Source of the DNA: Variovorax boronicumulans
GTDB lineage: Bacteria > Pseudomonadota > Gammaproteobacteria > Burkholderiales > Burkholderiaceae_C
Reading direction: 5' to 3'
Assembly (NCBI RefSeq): GCF_029892485.1
Contig: NZ_JARXVG010000006.1
Coordinates: 248,001-312,000 of the forward strand
DNA: 64,000 bases
Positions 38,910 through 47,771 of this stretch are shown piece after piece. The translations under genes were made by a program, and so were the position numbers. The notes below the pieces were generated by a model. The model made no database searches. It was not told where the DNA came from and was given only the letters and a program-made list of their open reading frames with translations. The stretch's first letter is position 1, and the number at the start of each line of letters is the position of its first letter.

Positions 38910-39803
38910 TCAGGTCATTCGCTGCGTAAGGAAGTCCAGGAACGAAGTGATCCGCGCCGACAGCTGCGTGTTGCGGTAATACACCGCGTTCACCGGCTGG
39001 CGCACATCCACCGTCTCCTTCGCCAGCACCTGCACCAACGCGCCGCTCGCGCGGTCGGCGGCGGTCATGAAATCCGCCAGGCACACGATGCCCGCCCCGG
39101 CCAGCGCGAGTTGGCGCAGCGTTTCGCCGCTCGACGCGGCGAGCGTGGGCGCGATGGGCCATTCGTCGCCGTGGATGCCGTTCTCGCCACGCAGCGGCCA
39201 GCGGTTGAGCGACTCGGGCTGGGTGAAGCCCAGCAGCGCGTGATCGGCAAGATCCGTCACCTTGCGCGGCTTGCCGTGCGCCTCGAGGTACGCCGGGCTC
39301 GCGAGCACGCGCAGGCGGTGCGTGCCGAGCGGCCGCGCGTGCAGCGTGGAATCGCGCAGCGGGCCGATGCGGATCGCGATGTCGGTGCGCCGCTCCAGGA
39401 GGTCGATGGGCAGGTCGTCGGTGTCCAGCTCCAGGCTGATCTGCGGATAGAGCTTTCGGAATTCGGGCACCAGCGGCACGATGGCGTGCAGCATGAAGGG
39501 CGAGGCCGCGTTCACGCGCAGCCGCCCGGCGGGTTGTTCGCGGCGCGCGGCCATCTGCTCTTCGGCGTCGTCGATCGCATCGAGGATCGCGCGGGTGCGC
39601 TGCAGGAAGGCCGCGCCTTCCTCGGTGAGTTCCAGGCGCCGCGTGGTGCGGCGCATCAGTGTGGTGTCCAGCTTCTGTTCGAGCCGGCTCAGCGCGCGGC
39701 TGATGCCCGAGACCGTGTGCCCGAGCTGCTCGGCCGCGGCGGTGATCGAGCCGGTGTCCACCACCGTGCGGAACGCGACGAGTTCTTCGATGGTGGTTTT
39801 CAT
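38910..39803 (-). CDS. LysR-family regulator next to SulP transporter
   Basis: LysR regulator of 297 residues. HTH at about residues 5-65 (IEELVAFRTVVDTGSITAAA, GISRALSRLEQKLDTTLM) and an inducer-binding domain (RLRVNAASPFMLHAIVPLVP). It lies ten bases after the SulP gene on the same strand, so the two are probably co-transcribed, unusual for LysR proteins that are more often divergent. Target genes are unknown; the transporter is a candidate. Start ATG 39803. Confidence 0.9.
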   Translation of the reverse strand: MKTTIEELVAFRTVVDTGSITAAAEQLGHTVSGISRALSRLEQKLDTTLMRRTTRRLELTEEGAAFLQRTRAILDAIDDAEEQMAARREQPAGRLRVNAASPFMLHAIVPLVPEFRKLYPQISLELDTDDLPIDLLERRTDIAIRIGPLRDSTLHARPLGTHRLRVLASPAYLEAHGKPRKVTDLADHALLGFTQPESLNRWPLRGENGIHGDEWPIAPTLAASSGETLRQLALAGAGIVCLADFMTAADRASGALVQVLAKETVDVRQPVNAVYYRNTQLSARITSFLDFLTQRMT

Positions 39804-39813
39804 GGGGCCGGGT

Positions 39814-41532
39814 TCAGCCTGCGGTTTCGGCTTCGACGGGCACTTCGATGCGCGGCATCAGCGCAGCCAGCGCCTCACCGTCGGTGCGGTAGCAAAAGAG
39901 CATCGGCCCCGGCGTGAGCAGGCCCGCGCGTTCCAGCACCTCCATGGCGGGCAGCTTCATGCCGCTCAGGTGCAGGCGCACGCCCTTGGATTCCATCATC
40001 CGGCGGATCGAGCCGAACACCTCGGCGCCGGTGATGTCGATGCGGTTGATGGGCTGCGCGAAAAGGCACACGTCGGTGAGGTCCGGGCGATCGGCCAGCG
40101 CGACGGTGAGCGCGCGTTCGAGCGTGGAGGCGGAGGCGAAGTCGAGCTCGGCGTCCATGCGCAGCGCATAGAGCCGCGGCGCGAGCGGCGGCAGCTTCCA
40201 GAGGTTGCGGTCGCGCAGGCTGCCGTCGGGGTGCAGGCCCACCTCGATGATGCGCGGATGCAGGTGGCGGTACATGTAGTGCGCCATGCTCGCGAGCAGC
40301 CCGCCGAGCACGCCCCAGTAGATGCTGGGCGCGGTCGCGATGGTCAGCACGAAGGTGCCGAAGGCGATGCCGGCCTCGATGCGCGAGATGCGCCACAGCG
40401 CCGTGAAACTCGCGGGCTTCACCAGCCCGAGGATGGCCGTGACCACCACGGCCGCCAGCACCGCCTGCGGCACGTGATAGAGCAGCGGCATGAGCCACAG
40501 CAGCGCACCGGCCACCACCGCCACGCTGAAGAGCGTCGCCCAGCCGGTCTGCGCGCCTGCATAGAGCGTGATGGCCGAGCGCGAGAACGACGAGCTGGTC
40601 GGGAACGCGCCCGAGAAACCCGAGGCCAGCTTGGCCAGGCCTTGGCCGATGAGGTCCTGGTTTTCGTTCCACAGCGTGCCGGCGCGCGCGTTGTCGACCT
40701 TGGCGCTGGAGGCGGTCTCCAGGAAGCTCACCAGCGTGATCATCAATGCGGGCAGCACCAGCGCGCTGAAGGTGCTCAACGGCAGCAGGCCGGGCCAGTA
40801 GAACGATGGCAGGCCCGAAGGCAGGCTGCCGACCACGGCGCCGCCACGCAGGGCGTAGTTGATGCCCCAACTGATGGCAGCCGCGCCGGCCACCAGTGCC
40901 ATCGTGGTCGGGAAGCGCGGCAGCAGCCGCTTGCCCAGCCATAGCACCGCGATGCTGCCCAGGCCGAAGGCGATGGCCACGAGATCGGGCAGCGGCCCGC
41001 CCTGCAGCACCTGGGGAATCGTGCGCCCCGTGAAGCCCAGCAGCGAAGGCAATTGCGAGATCGCGATGAGCACCGCCGCACCCTGCGTGAAGCCGATCAG
41101 CACCGGTGAATTGACCAGCCGCAGCAGCCAGCCGAAGCGCCCCGCGCCCAGCACGATCTGGATGGCGCCGGACATCAGCGTGAGCCACACCGCCATCGCC
41201 ACCCACTCGGCGCTGCCCGCCACCGCGAGCGGCGCGAGCGAGGCGCCGACCAAGAGGCTGGTGAGCGCCGTCGGCCCGACCGACAGCCGCTGCGACGAAC
41301 TGAACATCACCGCGATCAGCGCCGGGAACAGCGCCGCGTACACGCCGGTCACGAGCGGCATGCCGGCCAGCGCCGCATACGCCACACCTTGCGGAATGAC
41401 CATCAGCGCCACGGTGATGCCGGCCATCGCCTCGCTGCGCAACAGCGCCGCGGAAGGGCGGGGCCATGCAAGACAGGGAACCCAGCGCGCGAGGCGCTGG
41501 CGCAGGGAAGAGGGGGAGGCAGCCGGGGTCAT
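39814..41532 (-). CDS. SulP-family anion transporter with STAS domain
   Basis: Inner-membrane anion carrier, possibly for sulfate or bicarbonate. The membrane part begins AGITVALMVIPQGVAYAALA and contains SLLVGASLAPLAVAGSAEWV, NSPVLIGFTQGAAVLIAISQ and LVSFLETASSAKVDNARAG. The cytoplasmic STAS domain at the C terminus shows FAQPINRIDITGAEVFGSIR, where phosphorylation or regulatory binding may occur. It is 572 residues from ATG 41532; an earlier start adds 13 less likely residues. Substrate unknown. Followed by the LysR gene. Confidence 0.9.
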   Translation of the reverse strand: MTPAASPSSLRQRLARWVPCLAWPRPSAALLRSEAMAGITVALMVIPQGVAYAALAGMPLVTGVYAALFPALIAVMFSSSQRLSVGPTALTSLLVGASLAPLAVAGSAEWVAMAVWLTLMSGAIQIVLGAGRFGWLLRLVNSPVLIGFTQGAAVLIAISQLPSLLGFTGRTIPQVLQGGPLPDLVAIAFGLGSIAVLWLGKRLLPRFPTTMALVAGAAAISWGINYALRGGAVVGSLPSGLPSFYWPGLLPLSTFSALVLPALMITLVSFLETASSAKVDNARAGTLWNENQDLIGQGLAKLASGFSGAFPTSSSFSRSAITLYAGAQTGWATLFSVAVVAGALLWLMPLLYHVPQAVLAAVVVTAILGLVKPASFTALWRISRIEAGIAFGTFVLTIATAPSIYWGVLGGLLASMAHYMYRHLHPRIIEVGLHPDGSLRDRNLWKLPPLAPRLYALRMDAELDFASASTLERALTVALADRPDLTDVCLFAQPINRIDITGAEVFGSIRRMMESKGVRLHLSGMKLPAMEVLERAGLLTPGPMLFCYRTDGEALAALMPRIEVPVEAETAG

Positions 41533-41615
41533 GAAATCGTTACGGGCGCACGGGGAGAAACAGGCAAGCACATGCGCGGTGCGCCGCGCGGGGGCAATGC
41601 AGGGGCGCTGTCAGG

Positions 41616-42029
41616 TCAGATCAGCGAAGTGGCGTTCTTGAGGACGTAGTCGCAGGCTTTTTCCTTGACCTTCGACGACAGGATCTTCATGTTGAGCGTC
41701 TTGCCGTCGCCGCCTTTCAGCAGGCCTTTCGCGCCGCTTTCGAAGTTCTTTTCCTGCTGCTTCTGTCCGGTGATCTTGGCCAGCAGCTTGTCTTTCACCG
41801 AGGCCGCATCGCCGCCCAGGTAGTTGTTCTTCACGCAGTACTGCAGCACGCCGGCGGCACTGCCGATGGTGCTGGAGCCGAGCGCGGGCATCTTGAAGCC
41901 GAGGTTGCTGCCTTGCGAACTGGCGGCCGCGCCGGCCTTTTCCTTCAGCTGGTCGAGCAGGTCGTTGGCCTGCGCCGAGGCGCCCGCGGCGAGCAGGGCC
42001 AGGGCGATGAGTGTGGAGCGGGCATGCAT
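41616..42029 (-). CDS. DUF2501 secreted protein (YjjA-like)
   Basis: A 137-residue exported protein. The signal peptide (MHARSTLIALALLAAGASAQ) is followed by NDLLDQLKEKAGAA and the family pattern VLQYCVKNNYLGGDAASVKD with KGLLKGGDGKTLNMKIL and ends KEKACDYVLKNATSLI. Two cysteines could form a disulfide in the periplasm. DUF2501 proteins such as YjjA have no firm role. It is 72 bases downstream of the M20 peptidase on the same strand, perhaps in the same transcript. Confidence 0.82.
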   Translation of the reverse strand: MHARSTLIALALLAAGASAQANDLLDQLKEKAGAAASSQGSNLGFKMPALGSSTIGSAAGVLQYCVKNNYLGGDAASVKDKLLAKITGQKQQEKNFESGAKGLLKGGDGKTLNMKILSSKVKEKACDYVLKNATSLI

Positions 42030-42100
42030 GACGGTCTCCTTGGCGAGCATGGATGGGAAGCGCCCACCAGCATACCGGAGAGCCCCGGGCACGGCCCCTC

Positions 42101-43453
42101 CTAGTTCTTGCGCGGAGCGCGTTTCTCCAAGAGCGGTGCGCTCGTGCCCTGCACACCGACCAGCCCCAGCACGGTGACGAGCGAGTTTTGCGCACCCTTC
42201 CAGCCGTCGGTCACGTCGATCCACTCCGACAGCGCGTGAAAGCCCCCGGTCTTGCCACCGGCGCCGACGATGATGGCCGGAATGCCCAGCGACATCGGCA
42301 CGTTGGCGTCGGTGCTCGCGCCCGTCAGCAGGGTCTTGTGGCCGAAGGCGCTGTTCGCGCGCGTCGCGGCCTCGACGATCACCGTGTCCGACTGCGTGCG
42401 GCCACCCGGCCGGTCGCCGATCAGCTTGCGGCTCGCGCTCAGGGTGGTCACGTTCCAGCGCTTGTTCTCTTCCTCGACGGCCTCGTCGATGGCCGCGAGG
42501 ATCTTCTTCTCGGTCTCCAGCAACGGCGCCATTTCGTCGGAACGGATGTCGATGGCCATGCGCGCATCGGGCGCGATGGTGTTGACCGACGTGCCGCCGC
42601 CTACGGTGCCGACGGTGAACGTGGTCTTCGGGAAAGTCGGCGTGCGGACTTCCGCGATCTTCGCGATCGCGCGGCCCATGCCGTGGATGGCGCTGGGCAC
42701 CTGGCCGAACGCGCCGAAGCTGTGGCCGCCCGGGCCCTTGAAGGTGACCTCGTAGCGGTGGCTGCCCGTGCCCAGCATCAGCACCGTGCCGTCGGGTGCC
42801 GGTTCGAGCCCGACCATGCCATCGATGTCCAGGTTGTCGCGAAAGATCGCCTTGATGCCGCGCAGGTTGCCCAGCTCTTCCTCGCCGACGTTGCCGACGA
42901 TCAAGAGGTCGCCCACCGTCTGGATCTTGTTGTCGTTCAGCACCTTGAGCCACGACAGCAAGACGGCGAGGCCGCGCGTGTCGTCGGAGATGCCGGGGGC
43001 GTAGAGCTTGCCGTCGCGCTCCTTCACCTTCACGTCGGTGCCGGCTGGGAACACGGTGTCCAGGTGCGCGGAGATCAAGAGCTTGGGGCCGTTGCCCGTG
43101 CCTTTGCGCAGTCCGACCACATTGCCCTCCGCATCGATCTTCGCGTCGGTGAGACCGAGCGCCTTCATGCGCGCGAGGAAGGCTTCGGCGCGCTTCTGTT
43201 CCTTGAAGGGCGGCGCTTCGATCTCGGTGAGCATCTTCAGGTCTTCGACCGAGCGCTCGTGATCGGCCTTGACCGCGTCCAGCAGCTTCTGGATTTCGGG
43301 CGATGTCATCAGCTGCGTGTAGGCCTTGTCGATCTCGGGCCGGACCTGCGTGGGCGTGGCTGCGACGGCGGCGTTCTGGGCCTGGGCGAACCCGACGGTG
43401 CAGGCCAGGGCAAGGACGATCGGGGCAAGGCGGAATGACGCGGAGCGAGGCAT
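42101..43453 (-). CDS. Secreted M20-family metallopeptidase
   Basis: Zinc exopeptidase of the M20 family, 450 residues, with a signal peptide (about 25 residues, ending GFAQAQ). Metal ligands appear in LLISAHLDTVFP (His, Asp), a catalytic-region VGNVGEEELGNLRGIK (Glu-Glu) and GGKTGGFHALSEWIDVTDGW (His). The dimerisation domain has FKGPGGHSFGAFGQVPSAIH. Likely releases amino acids in the periplasm; the substrate is not known. ATG 43453. It diverges from a LysR gene across 129 bases. Confidence 0.9.
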   Translation of the reverse strand: MPRSASFRLAPIVLALACTVGFAQAQNAAVAATPTQVRPEIDKAYTQLMTSPEIQKLLDAVKADHERSVEDLKMLTEIEAPPFKEQKRAEAFLARMKALGLTDAKIDAEGNVVGLRKGTGNGPKLLISAHLDTVFPAGTDVKVKERDGKLYAPGISDDTRGLAVLLSWLKVLNDNKIQTVGDLLIVGNVGEEELGNLRGIKAIFRDNLDIDGMVGLEPAPDGTVLMLGTGSHRYEVTFKGPGGHSFGAFGQVPSAIHGMGRAIAKIAEVRTPTFPKTTFTVGTVGGGTSVNTIAPDARMAIDIRSDEMAPLLETEKKILAAIDEAVEEENKRWNVTTLSASRKLIGDRPGGRTQSDTVIVEAATRANSAFGHKTLLTGASTDANVPMSLGIPAIIVGAGGKTGGFHALSEWIDVTDGWKGAQNSLVTVLGLVGVQGTSAPLLEKRAPRKN

Positions 43454-43582
43454 GGCGGTGGGTTGTCCTTGAAGGTGAAGAGCGCGCCGCCGGCGCGGCG
43501 CCGTCAGCAATTCTTATGGTCAAGTTAGCGGCCTGCTCTGGTTTAATCTTGGGCCTTGTCAGTTTTTCTAACGAATCCAGCC

Positions 43583-44494
43583 ATGCGCCGTCATATTCCA
43601 AGCACCCGCGCGCTGCTGACCTTCGACGCCGTGGCTCGCCATCATGGCGTGGGCAAGGCGGCCGAGGAGCTGTGCCTCACGCACAGCGCGGTGAGCCAGC
43701 AATTGCGGCTCCTCGAATCGCAAATCGGCGTGCGGCTGGTGCAGCGCACCGCGCGCGGCACCGAGCTCACCGATGCGGGACGCCGCTACCACGGCCAGAT
43801 CGCGGGCGACCTGATGCGGCTGCAGAACCACACGCTCGAAGCCATGGCGCAGCGCGTCGACGGCCTGCGGTTGATCGTCGGCGCGGTGCCCGTGCTGGCG
43901 GAAGGCTGGCTCACGCCGCTGCTGCCGCAGTTCATCGCGCTGAACCCGGGCTGCAGCCTGCATCTGCAGGTGTTTCCCACCGACCTCTACATGGCGGACA
44001 TGCCGTTCGACGTGGGCGTGCAGTACGACGATGCCGTGTGGCCCGGCGCCGATGCGCGGCCGTTGATGGGCGAGTTCTGCGTGGCCGTGTGTTCCCCGCG
44101 CGCGAAGGGCCGGGCCGCGATGGCGCGCGGTGACTTCCGCGCCGCGCCGCTGCTCCAGCTGCGCACGCGCATGGGTGCGTGGGAAGAATGGTTCGCGCAG
44201 ACGCCGCATGCTCAACCGCCCGAGAGCCTGGTGACGGGCCACCGCTTCGATCTGTTCTCGTCGCTTGTGGCGGCGGTGCGTGCCGATCTCGGCGTGGGAC
44301 TGGTGCCGGCGTACTACGTCGAGCGCGAGTTGCGTTCTGGAGAACTGCTGCTCGCATGCGCGCACCGGGCGCCGTCGAGCCGCGGCTACAGCGTGTTCAT
44401 GGCGCCGAACCGCACGGCCGATCCGCTGGCGGAAGCTTTCGTGGCGTGGCTCTGCGAGGCCGGGGCCGGGGCCGTGTCGCAGCCGCAGGCTTAG
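43583..44494 (+). CDS. LysR-family regulator, GcvA-like
   Basis: LysR regulator of 303 residues with HTH STRALLTFDAVARHHGVGKA, LTHSAVSQQLRLLESQIGVR at the N terminus and an effector domain (LRLIVGAVPVLAEGWLTPLL). It resembles GcvA-type members. It is divergent from the M20 peptidase gene and so may control it. ATG 43583 is preferred to an upstream TTG. Its last four bases overlap the converging ketosynthase gene. Confidence 0.9.
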   Translation: MRRHIPSTRALLTFDAVARHHGVGKAAEELCLTHSAVSQQLRLLESQIGVRLVQRTARGTELTDAGRRYHGQIAGDLMRLQNHTLEAMAQRVDGLRLIVGAVPVLAEGWLTPLLPQFIALNPGCSLHLQVFPTDLYMADMPFDVGVQYDDAVWPGADARPLMGEFCVAVCSPRAKGRAAMARGDFRAAPLLQLRTRMGAWEEWFAQTPHAQPPESLVTGHRFDLFSSLVAAVRADLGVGLVPAYYVERELRSGELLLACAHRAPSSRGYSVFMAPNRTADPLAEAFVAWLCEAGAGAVSQPQA

Positions 44495-45705
44495 TCAGCG
44501 CGGCGGAAGAGCAGCACCGAGTTCGTGCCGCCGAAGGCGAAGGAGTTGCTCATCGCGGCTTCGAGCGCCGGTGCGGCGGTGTTGTCCTGCATCACCAGGT
44601 TCATGCTGCAGGCCGGATCGATCTCGCTGCAGTTCGCATTGGGCGGCAGCTGCCGCCGATGCAGCGCGAGCACCGTGATGAGCGCCTCGATGGCACCCGC
44701 GGCGCCGAGCATGTGACCGTGCAGCGCCTTGGTGGAGCTCACGCGCAGGCCGTCGAAATCGTCGCCCCACACCTCCGCCAGCGCATTGCGCTCGACCACG
44801 TCGCCGATGCGCGTGGCCGTGCCGTGCGCATTGCAGTAGCCCACGTCGCGCGGTTGCAGGCCGGCCTGCCGCAGCGCCTGGCGCAATGCGCGCGCCTGGC
44901 CGGGTGCGTCGGGCTTGGTGAGATGGGTGGCATCGCTGCTCAGGCCCCAGCCGGCCAGCGTGGCGTAGCTGCGCGCGCCGCGGCTGCGTGCGCGCTCGGC
45001 GGACTCGAGCACCAGGAAGGCCGCGCCTTCACCGAGCGCGAAGCCGCTGCGATCGCTCGCGAACGGCCGCACCGCGCCGGCCGCTTCGCCGGGCTGGAAG
45101 GTGGCCAGCGTCTGCATCGCCTGCCAGGCCAGCACCACGCCCGGCACGATCAACGCCTCGCTGCCGCCAGCAATAGCGATGTCGACCTCGCCGCGCTGGA
45201 TCGCCTTGGCGGCTTCGGCGATAGCCACGGACGACGACGCGCAGGCGACGGAGTAGGTGAGCACCGGGCCGAGCACGCCGTTGCGCATCGCCACGTGGGC
45301 CGCGGGCGCGTTGGGCATGAAGGCCGGAATGGTGAGCGGCGACACACGCCCGTTGCCGCGGTACGCCGCTTCGAGCGCGGCCGCACCGCCCATGCCGCAG
45401 CCGGCATACACGCCCACGCGTTCCGGATCGGCATCGGCGATGGAAAGGTTCGCATCGCGCAGCGCAAGGTCGGCCGCGGCCACCGCGAGCTGGCTGACGC
45501 GGTCGACGCCGGCCAGCTGCAGCTTGGTGAACCAGCGCGTTTCGTCGAAGGCCACCGTGGCGGCGGCGGCAGGCTTGGGCAATTCGGGGAAGACGGGCTG
45601 GATGGCCGATCGGGCCTGCAGCAGCGCCTCGAACAGCGCGCCGGGCTCGTCGCCGTGGGGCGCCATGACGCCCAGTCCGGTGACGGCAACCTCGTGGCGG
45701 TTCAC
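44491..45705 (-). CDS. Beta-ketoacyl-ACP synthase
   Basis: Condensing enzyme that joins malonyl-ACP to an acyl chain. The catalytic triad is intact: Cys155 in YSVACASSSVAIAEA, His in NAHGTATRIGD and His in SSTKALHGHMLGAAGA. It has 404 residues, similar to FabF, but sequence such as LAVAAADLALRDANLSIADA and the pairing with its own small ACP suggest a special lipid, aryl-polyene or polyketide route rather than bulk fatty acid synthesis. GTG 45705 overlaps the ACP stop (GTGA). The product is unknown. Confidence 0.88.
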   Translation of the reverse strand: MNRHEVAVTGLGVMAPHGDEPGALFEALLQARSAIQPVFPELPKPAAAATVAFDETRWFTKLQLAGVDRVSQLAVAAADLALRDANLSIADADPERVGVYAGCGMGGAAALEAAYRGNGRVSPLTIPAFMPNAPAAHVAMRNGVLGPVLTYSVACASSSVAIAEAAKAIQRGEVDIAIAGGSEALIVPGVVLAWQAMQTLATFQPGEAAGAVRPFASDRSGFALGEGAAFLVLESAERARSRGARSYATLAGWGLSSDATHLTKPDAPGQARALRQALRQAGLQPRDVGYCNAHGTATRIGDVVERNALAEVWGDDFDGLRVSSTKALHGHMLGAAGAIEALITVLALHRRQLPPNANCSEIDPACSMNLVMQDNTAAPALEAAMSNSFAFGGTNSVLLFRRAD

Positions 45706-45944
45706 GCGACCTTCGCGGCCCGAACCTTGTCGACCAGCTGCGCGAGCTCGGCCAGGGTGTCGATGCTCGCGTCCTCGTCGGGCATGGTGATGCCGAAGTG
45801 GTCTTCGATGGCAAAGAGGAATTCGGCCAGCGCCAGCGAATCGAGACCGCCGGTTTCGCGCATCGAGGCGTGGGGGTCGAGCTTGGACGGTTCGATGCCG
45901 TACTTCTCGTGAATCAGGTCCTGCAATTCCTTCAGCGAACTCAT
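45702..45944 (-). CDS. Acyl carrier protein
   Basis: An 80-residue carrier with the phosphopantetheine-binding Ser36 in TGGLDSLALAEFLFAIEDHF. It lacks the strict DSLD/E of housekeeping AcpP (here DSLA), consistent with a dedicated carrier. It starts MSSLKELQDLIHEKYGIEPS. Four-base overlap with the ketosynthase gene shows coupling; the PAP2 gene is 96 bases upstream. It probably serves the adjacent condensing enzyme. Confidence 0.9.
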   Translation of the reverse strand: MSSLKELQDLIHEKYGIEPSKLDPHASMRETGGLDSLALAEFLFAIEDHFGITMPDEDASIDTLAELAQLVDKVRAAKVA

Positions 45945-46040
45945 CGTGCGATGCCTGTCGTCTTGTGCCGCCGTTGATCGATTGCAGCCCTTGCGGGGTG
46001 CGCCATTGGATCGATCCCTTCCTCGCTCGGCCTGTGGTGG

Positions 46041-46751
46041 TCAGTGATGGCCGATGATATCCGCTCCGACCGGAGGGGCATCCTCTCGCAAACGCTTTCC
46101 CGGGCGCCAGCGCAGCGAGGGCAAAGCGAATGCCATGCCGAGCAGCGCACCGGCCAACACGTCCAGCACCACGTGCTGCTTCACCGCCAGCGTCGAGTAG
46201 GCGATGGCCAGGAACCACGCCCCGTTGACGATGCGCAGCACGATGGGCGTGCCTGCCTTCCGCAGCAGGTGCTCGATCCAGAGGGCGGTGAAGATCGCGA
46301 CGGCCACGTGCATAGAGGGACAGGCGTTGCCCGCCGCGTCCACGCCCTGCAGCATCGCGAAGCCGGGGTAGCCGGAGACGTCGATGGTCAGCGGCGGTAT
46401 CTGCGTCGGCCAGATATAGAAGAGGGCCAGGCCGGTGAGACACAGCGCGCCGATCCACAGCCCGTAGACCACCAGTTCGCGAAAGGTGAGCTGCAGCCCC
46501 GGCGCGATGCCCACGTAGACCCATAGCGAGAGGTAAGCACCCAGCGTATAGGGCTGGAACGGAATCAGGTGGTCCAGCGCCGTGAGCGGCATCACCGCGA
46601 CCGGGAAGGCGGGGTTGCGCAGCAGGTGGAAGTAGCCGATGAAGAACAGCCAGGTGAAGACCGTGGTCCCGACCGCCTTCAGGAGGAAATGGCGGCGAAT
46701 GCGCAGGCCGATGTCGGCGGTCCAGGTCTGCGGTCGGGGAGGCGATGCCAT
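46041..46751 (-). CDS. PAP2-superfamily membrane phosphatase
   Basis: Integral membrane protein of 236 residues with about six helices. It has the PAP2 motif parts CPSMHVAVAIFTALWIEHLL (Ser146, His148) and AYSTLAVKQHVVLDVLAGAL (His and Asp of the third motif), but the classical KxxxxxxRP first motif is not obvious, as in inositol-phosphorylceramide synthase-like members. Probably acts on a lipid phosphate or transfers a head group. ATG 46751. It precedes the ACP-ketosynthase pair and may be in the same operon, which suggests a lipid product. Confidence 0.8.
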   Translation of the reverse strand: MASPPRPQTWTADIGLRIRRHFLLKAVGTTVFTWLFFIGYFHLLRNPAFPVAVMPLTALDHLIPFQPYTLGAYLSLWVYVGIAPGLQLTFRELVVYGLWIGALCLTGLALFYIWPTQIPPLTIDVSGYPGFAMLQGVDAAGNACPSMHVAVAIFTALWIEHLLRKAGTPIVLRIVNGAWFLAIAYSTLAVKQHVVLDVLAGALLGMAFALPSLRWRPGKRLREDAPPVGADIIGHH

Positions 46752-46833
46752 GGGCAGGTCGATGAAGGTTCCGTGGTTTTTCGGGCTCGGCGATCTTGCC
46801 AGAGCGTCGTGAAGGCCCCGGGCACTGAATGGT

Positions 46834-47682
46834 TCAGGCAGGGGCAGCCGACCGCTTCTTGTGCTGGAACGAGGTCGGCGAACGCCCTGTGGCCGCCTTG
46901 AACATCGCGCAGAACGCGCTGTCGGTGGCATAGCCGCTGGCAGCAGCCACCTGGCTCACCGCCATGCCGCGCGCGAGCAGCGGCAGCGCATGCGCCATCA
47001 CCGCCTGCTGGCGCCATTGCTGCCAGCTCATGCCCAGCTGGTCCCGAAAAAGCCGCGCCACCGTGCGCTCGCTGGCGCCGATGGTGGCGGCCCGCTCGGC
47101 CAGCGTGGAGCGGTCGGCCGGGTTGCGCAGCAACGCCTCGCAGAGCTGGCGCAGGCGCTTGTCGGTAGGCAGCGGCACGTCGATGCGGATCTGCGTGGCG
47201 CGCTCGATCTCGTCGACCAGGAGCGGCGCGATCATGCGTTCGCGCTGCGGCGCCTGCGGATCGGCCGGCGGGATGCCGTCGGGCGTGGTGTCCAGCGCGA
47301 GCATCAGGGCGCGCATCAGCGGACTGATTTCGAGCACCTCGCATTTTTCCCACGAGGGCGCGAGCCAGGCGTGCAGGTAGATGGTGCGCAACTCGGCGTC
47401 TTCGATCAGCATGATGCTGTGCGGCATGTTCGCCGGCACCCAGAGCGCCCGCGAGGGCGGCACGATGTAGCTGCCGTCCTCGGTGCTCAGGCGGATCACG
47501 CCTCGCGTGGAGAAGGTGAGCTGCGGCCACGGATGCTGGTGCAGTTCGACGAAAGTGTCGGCGCTCAGGAAGTGTTCCTTGGCGCGCAGCGGGCGCACCG
47601 CATCGGGCGCGAAGAGGTGCGGCGTGAGCGAGGCAACGCTGGTAACCGGGGCGGGGAAGGGGGCGGAAGCGGTGCGTGGCAT
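46834..47682 (-). CDS. AraC-family regulator with cupin domain
   Basis: Regulator of 282 residues. The N-terminal cupin sensor has TFVELHQHPWPQLTFSTRGV and PSRALWVPANMPHSI; the C-terminal HTH has AERAATIGASERTVARLFRD and QVAAASGYATDSAFCAMFKA. Divergent from the MFS gene by 89 bases, so the likely target is that transporter, a standard pairing. The ATG at 47682 avoids an implausible upstream extension. The ligand is unknown. Confidence 0.9.
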   Translation of the reverse strand: MPRTASAPFPAPVTSVASLTPHLFAPDAVRPLRAKEHFLSADTFVELHQHPWPQLTFSTRGVIRLSTEDGSYIVPPSRALWVPANMPHSIMLIEDAELRTIYLHAWLAPSWEKCEVLEISPLMRALMLALDTTPDGIPPADPQAPQRERMIAPLLVDEIERATQIRIDVPLPTDKRLRQLCEALLRNPADRSTLAERAATIGASERTVARLFRDQLGMSWQQWRQQAVMAHALPLLARGMAVSQVAAASGYATDSAFCAMFKAATGRSPTSFQHKKRSAAPA

Positions 47683-47771
47683 GGTTTCGACAAATGTTGT
47701 CGCTGTATCGCCATTCTGCCGCGCCTCGCGGGCATAGCATCGGTGCCTGCCCCGGTTTTTTGTAGCAATCC

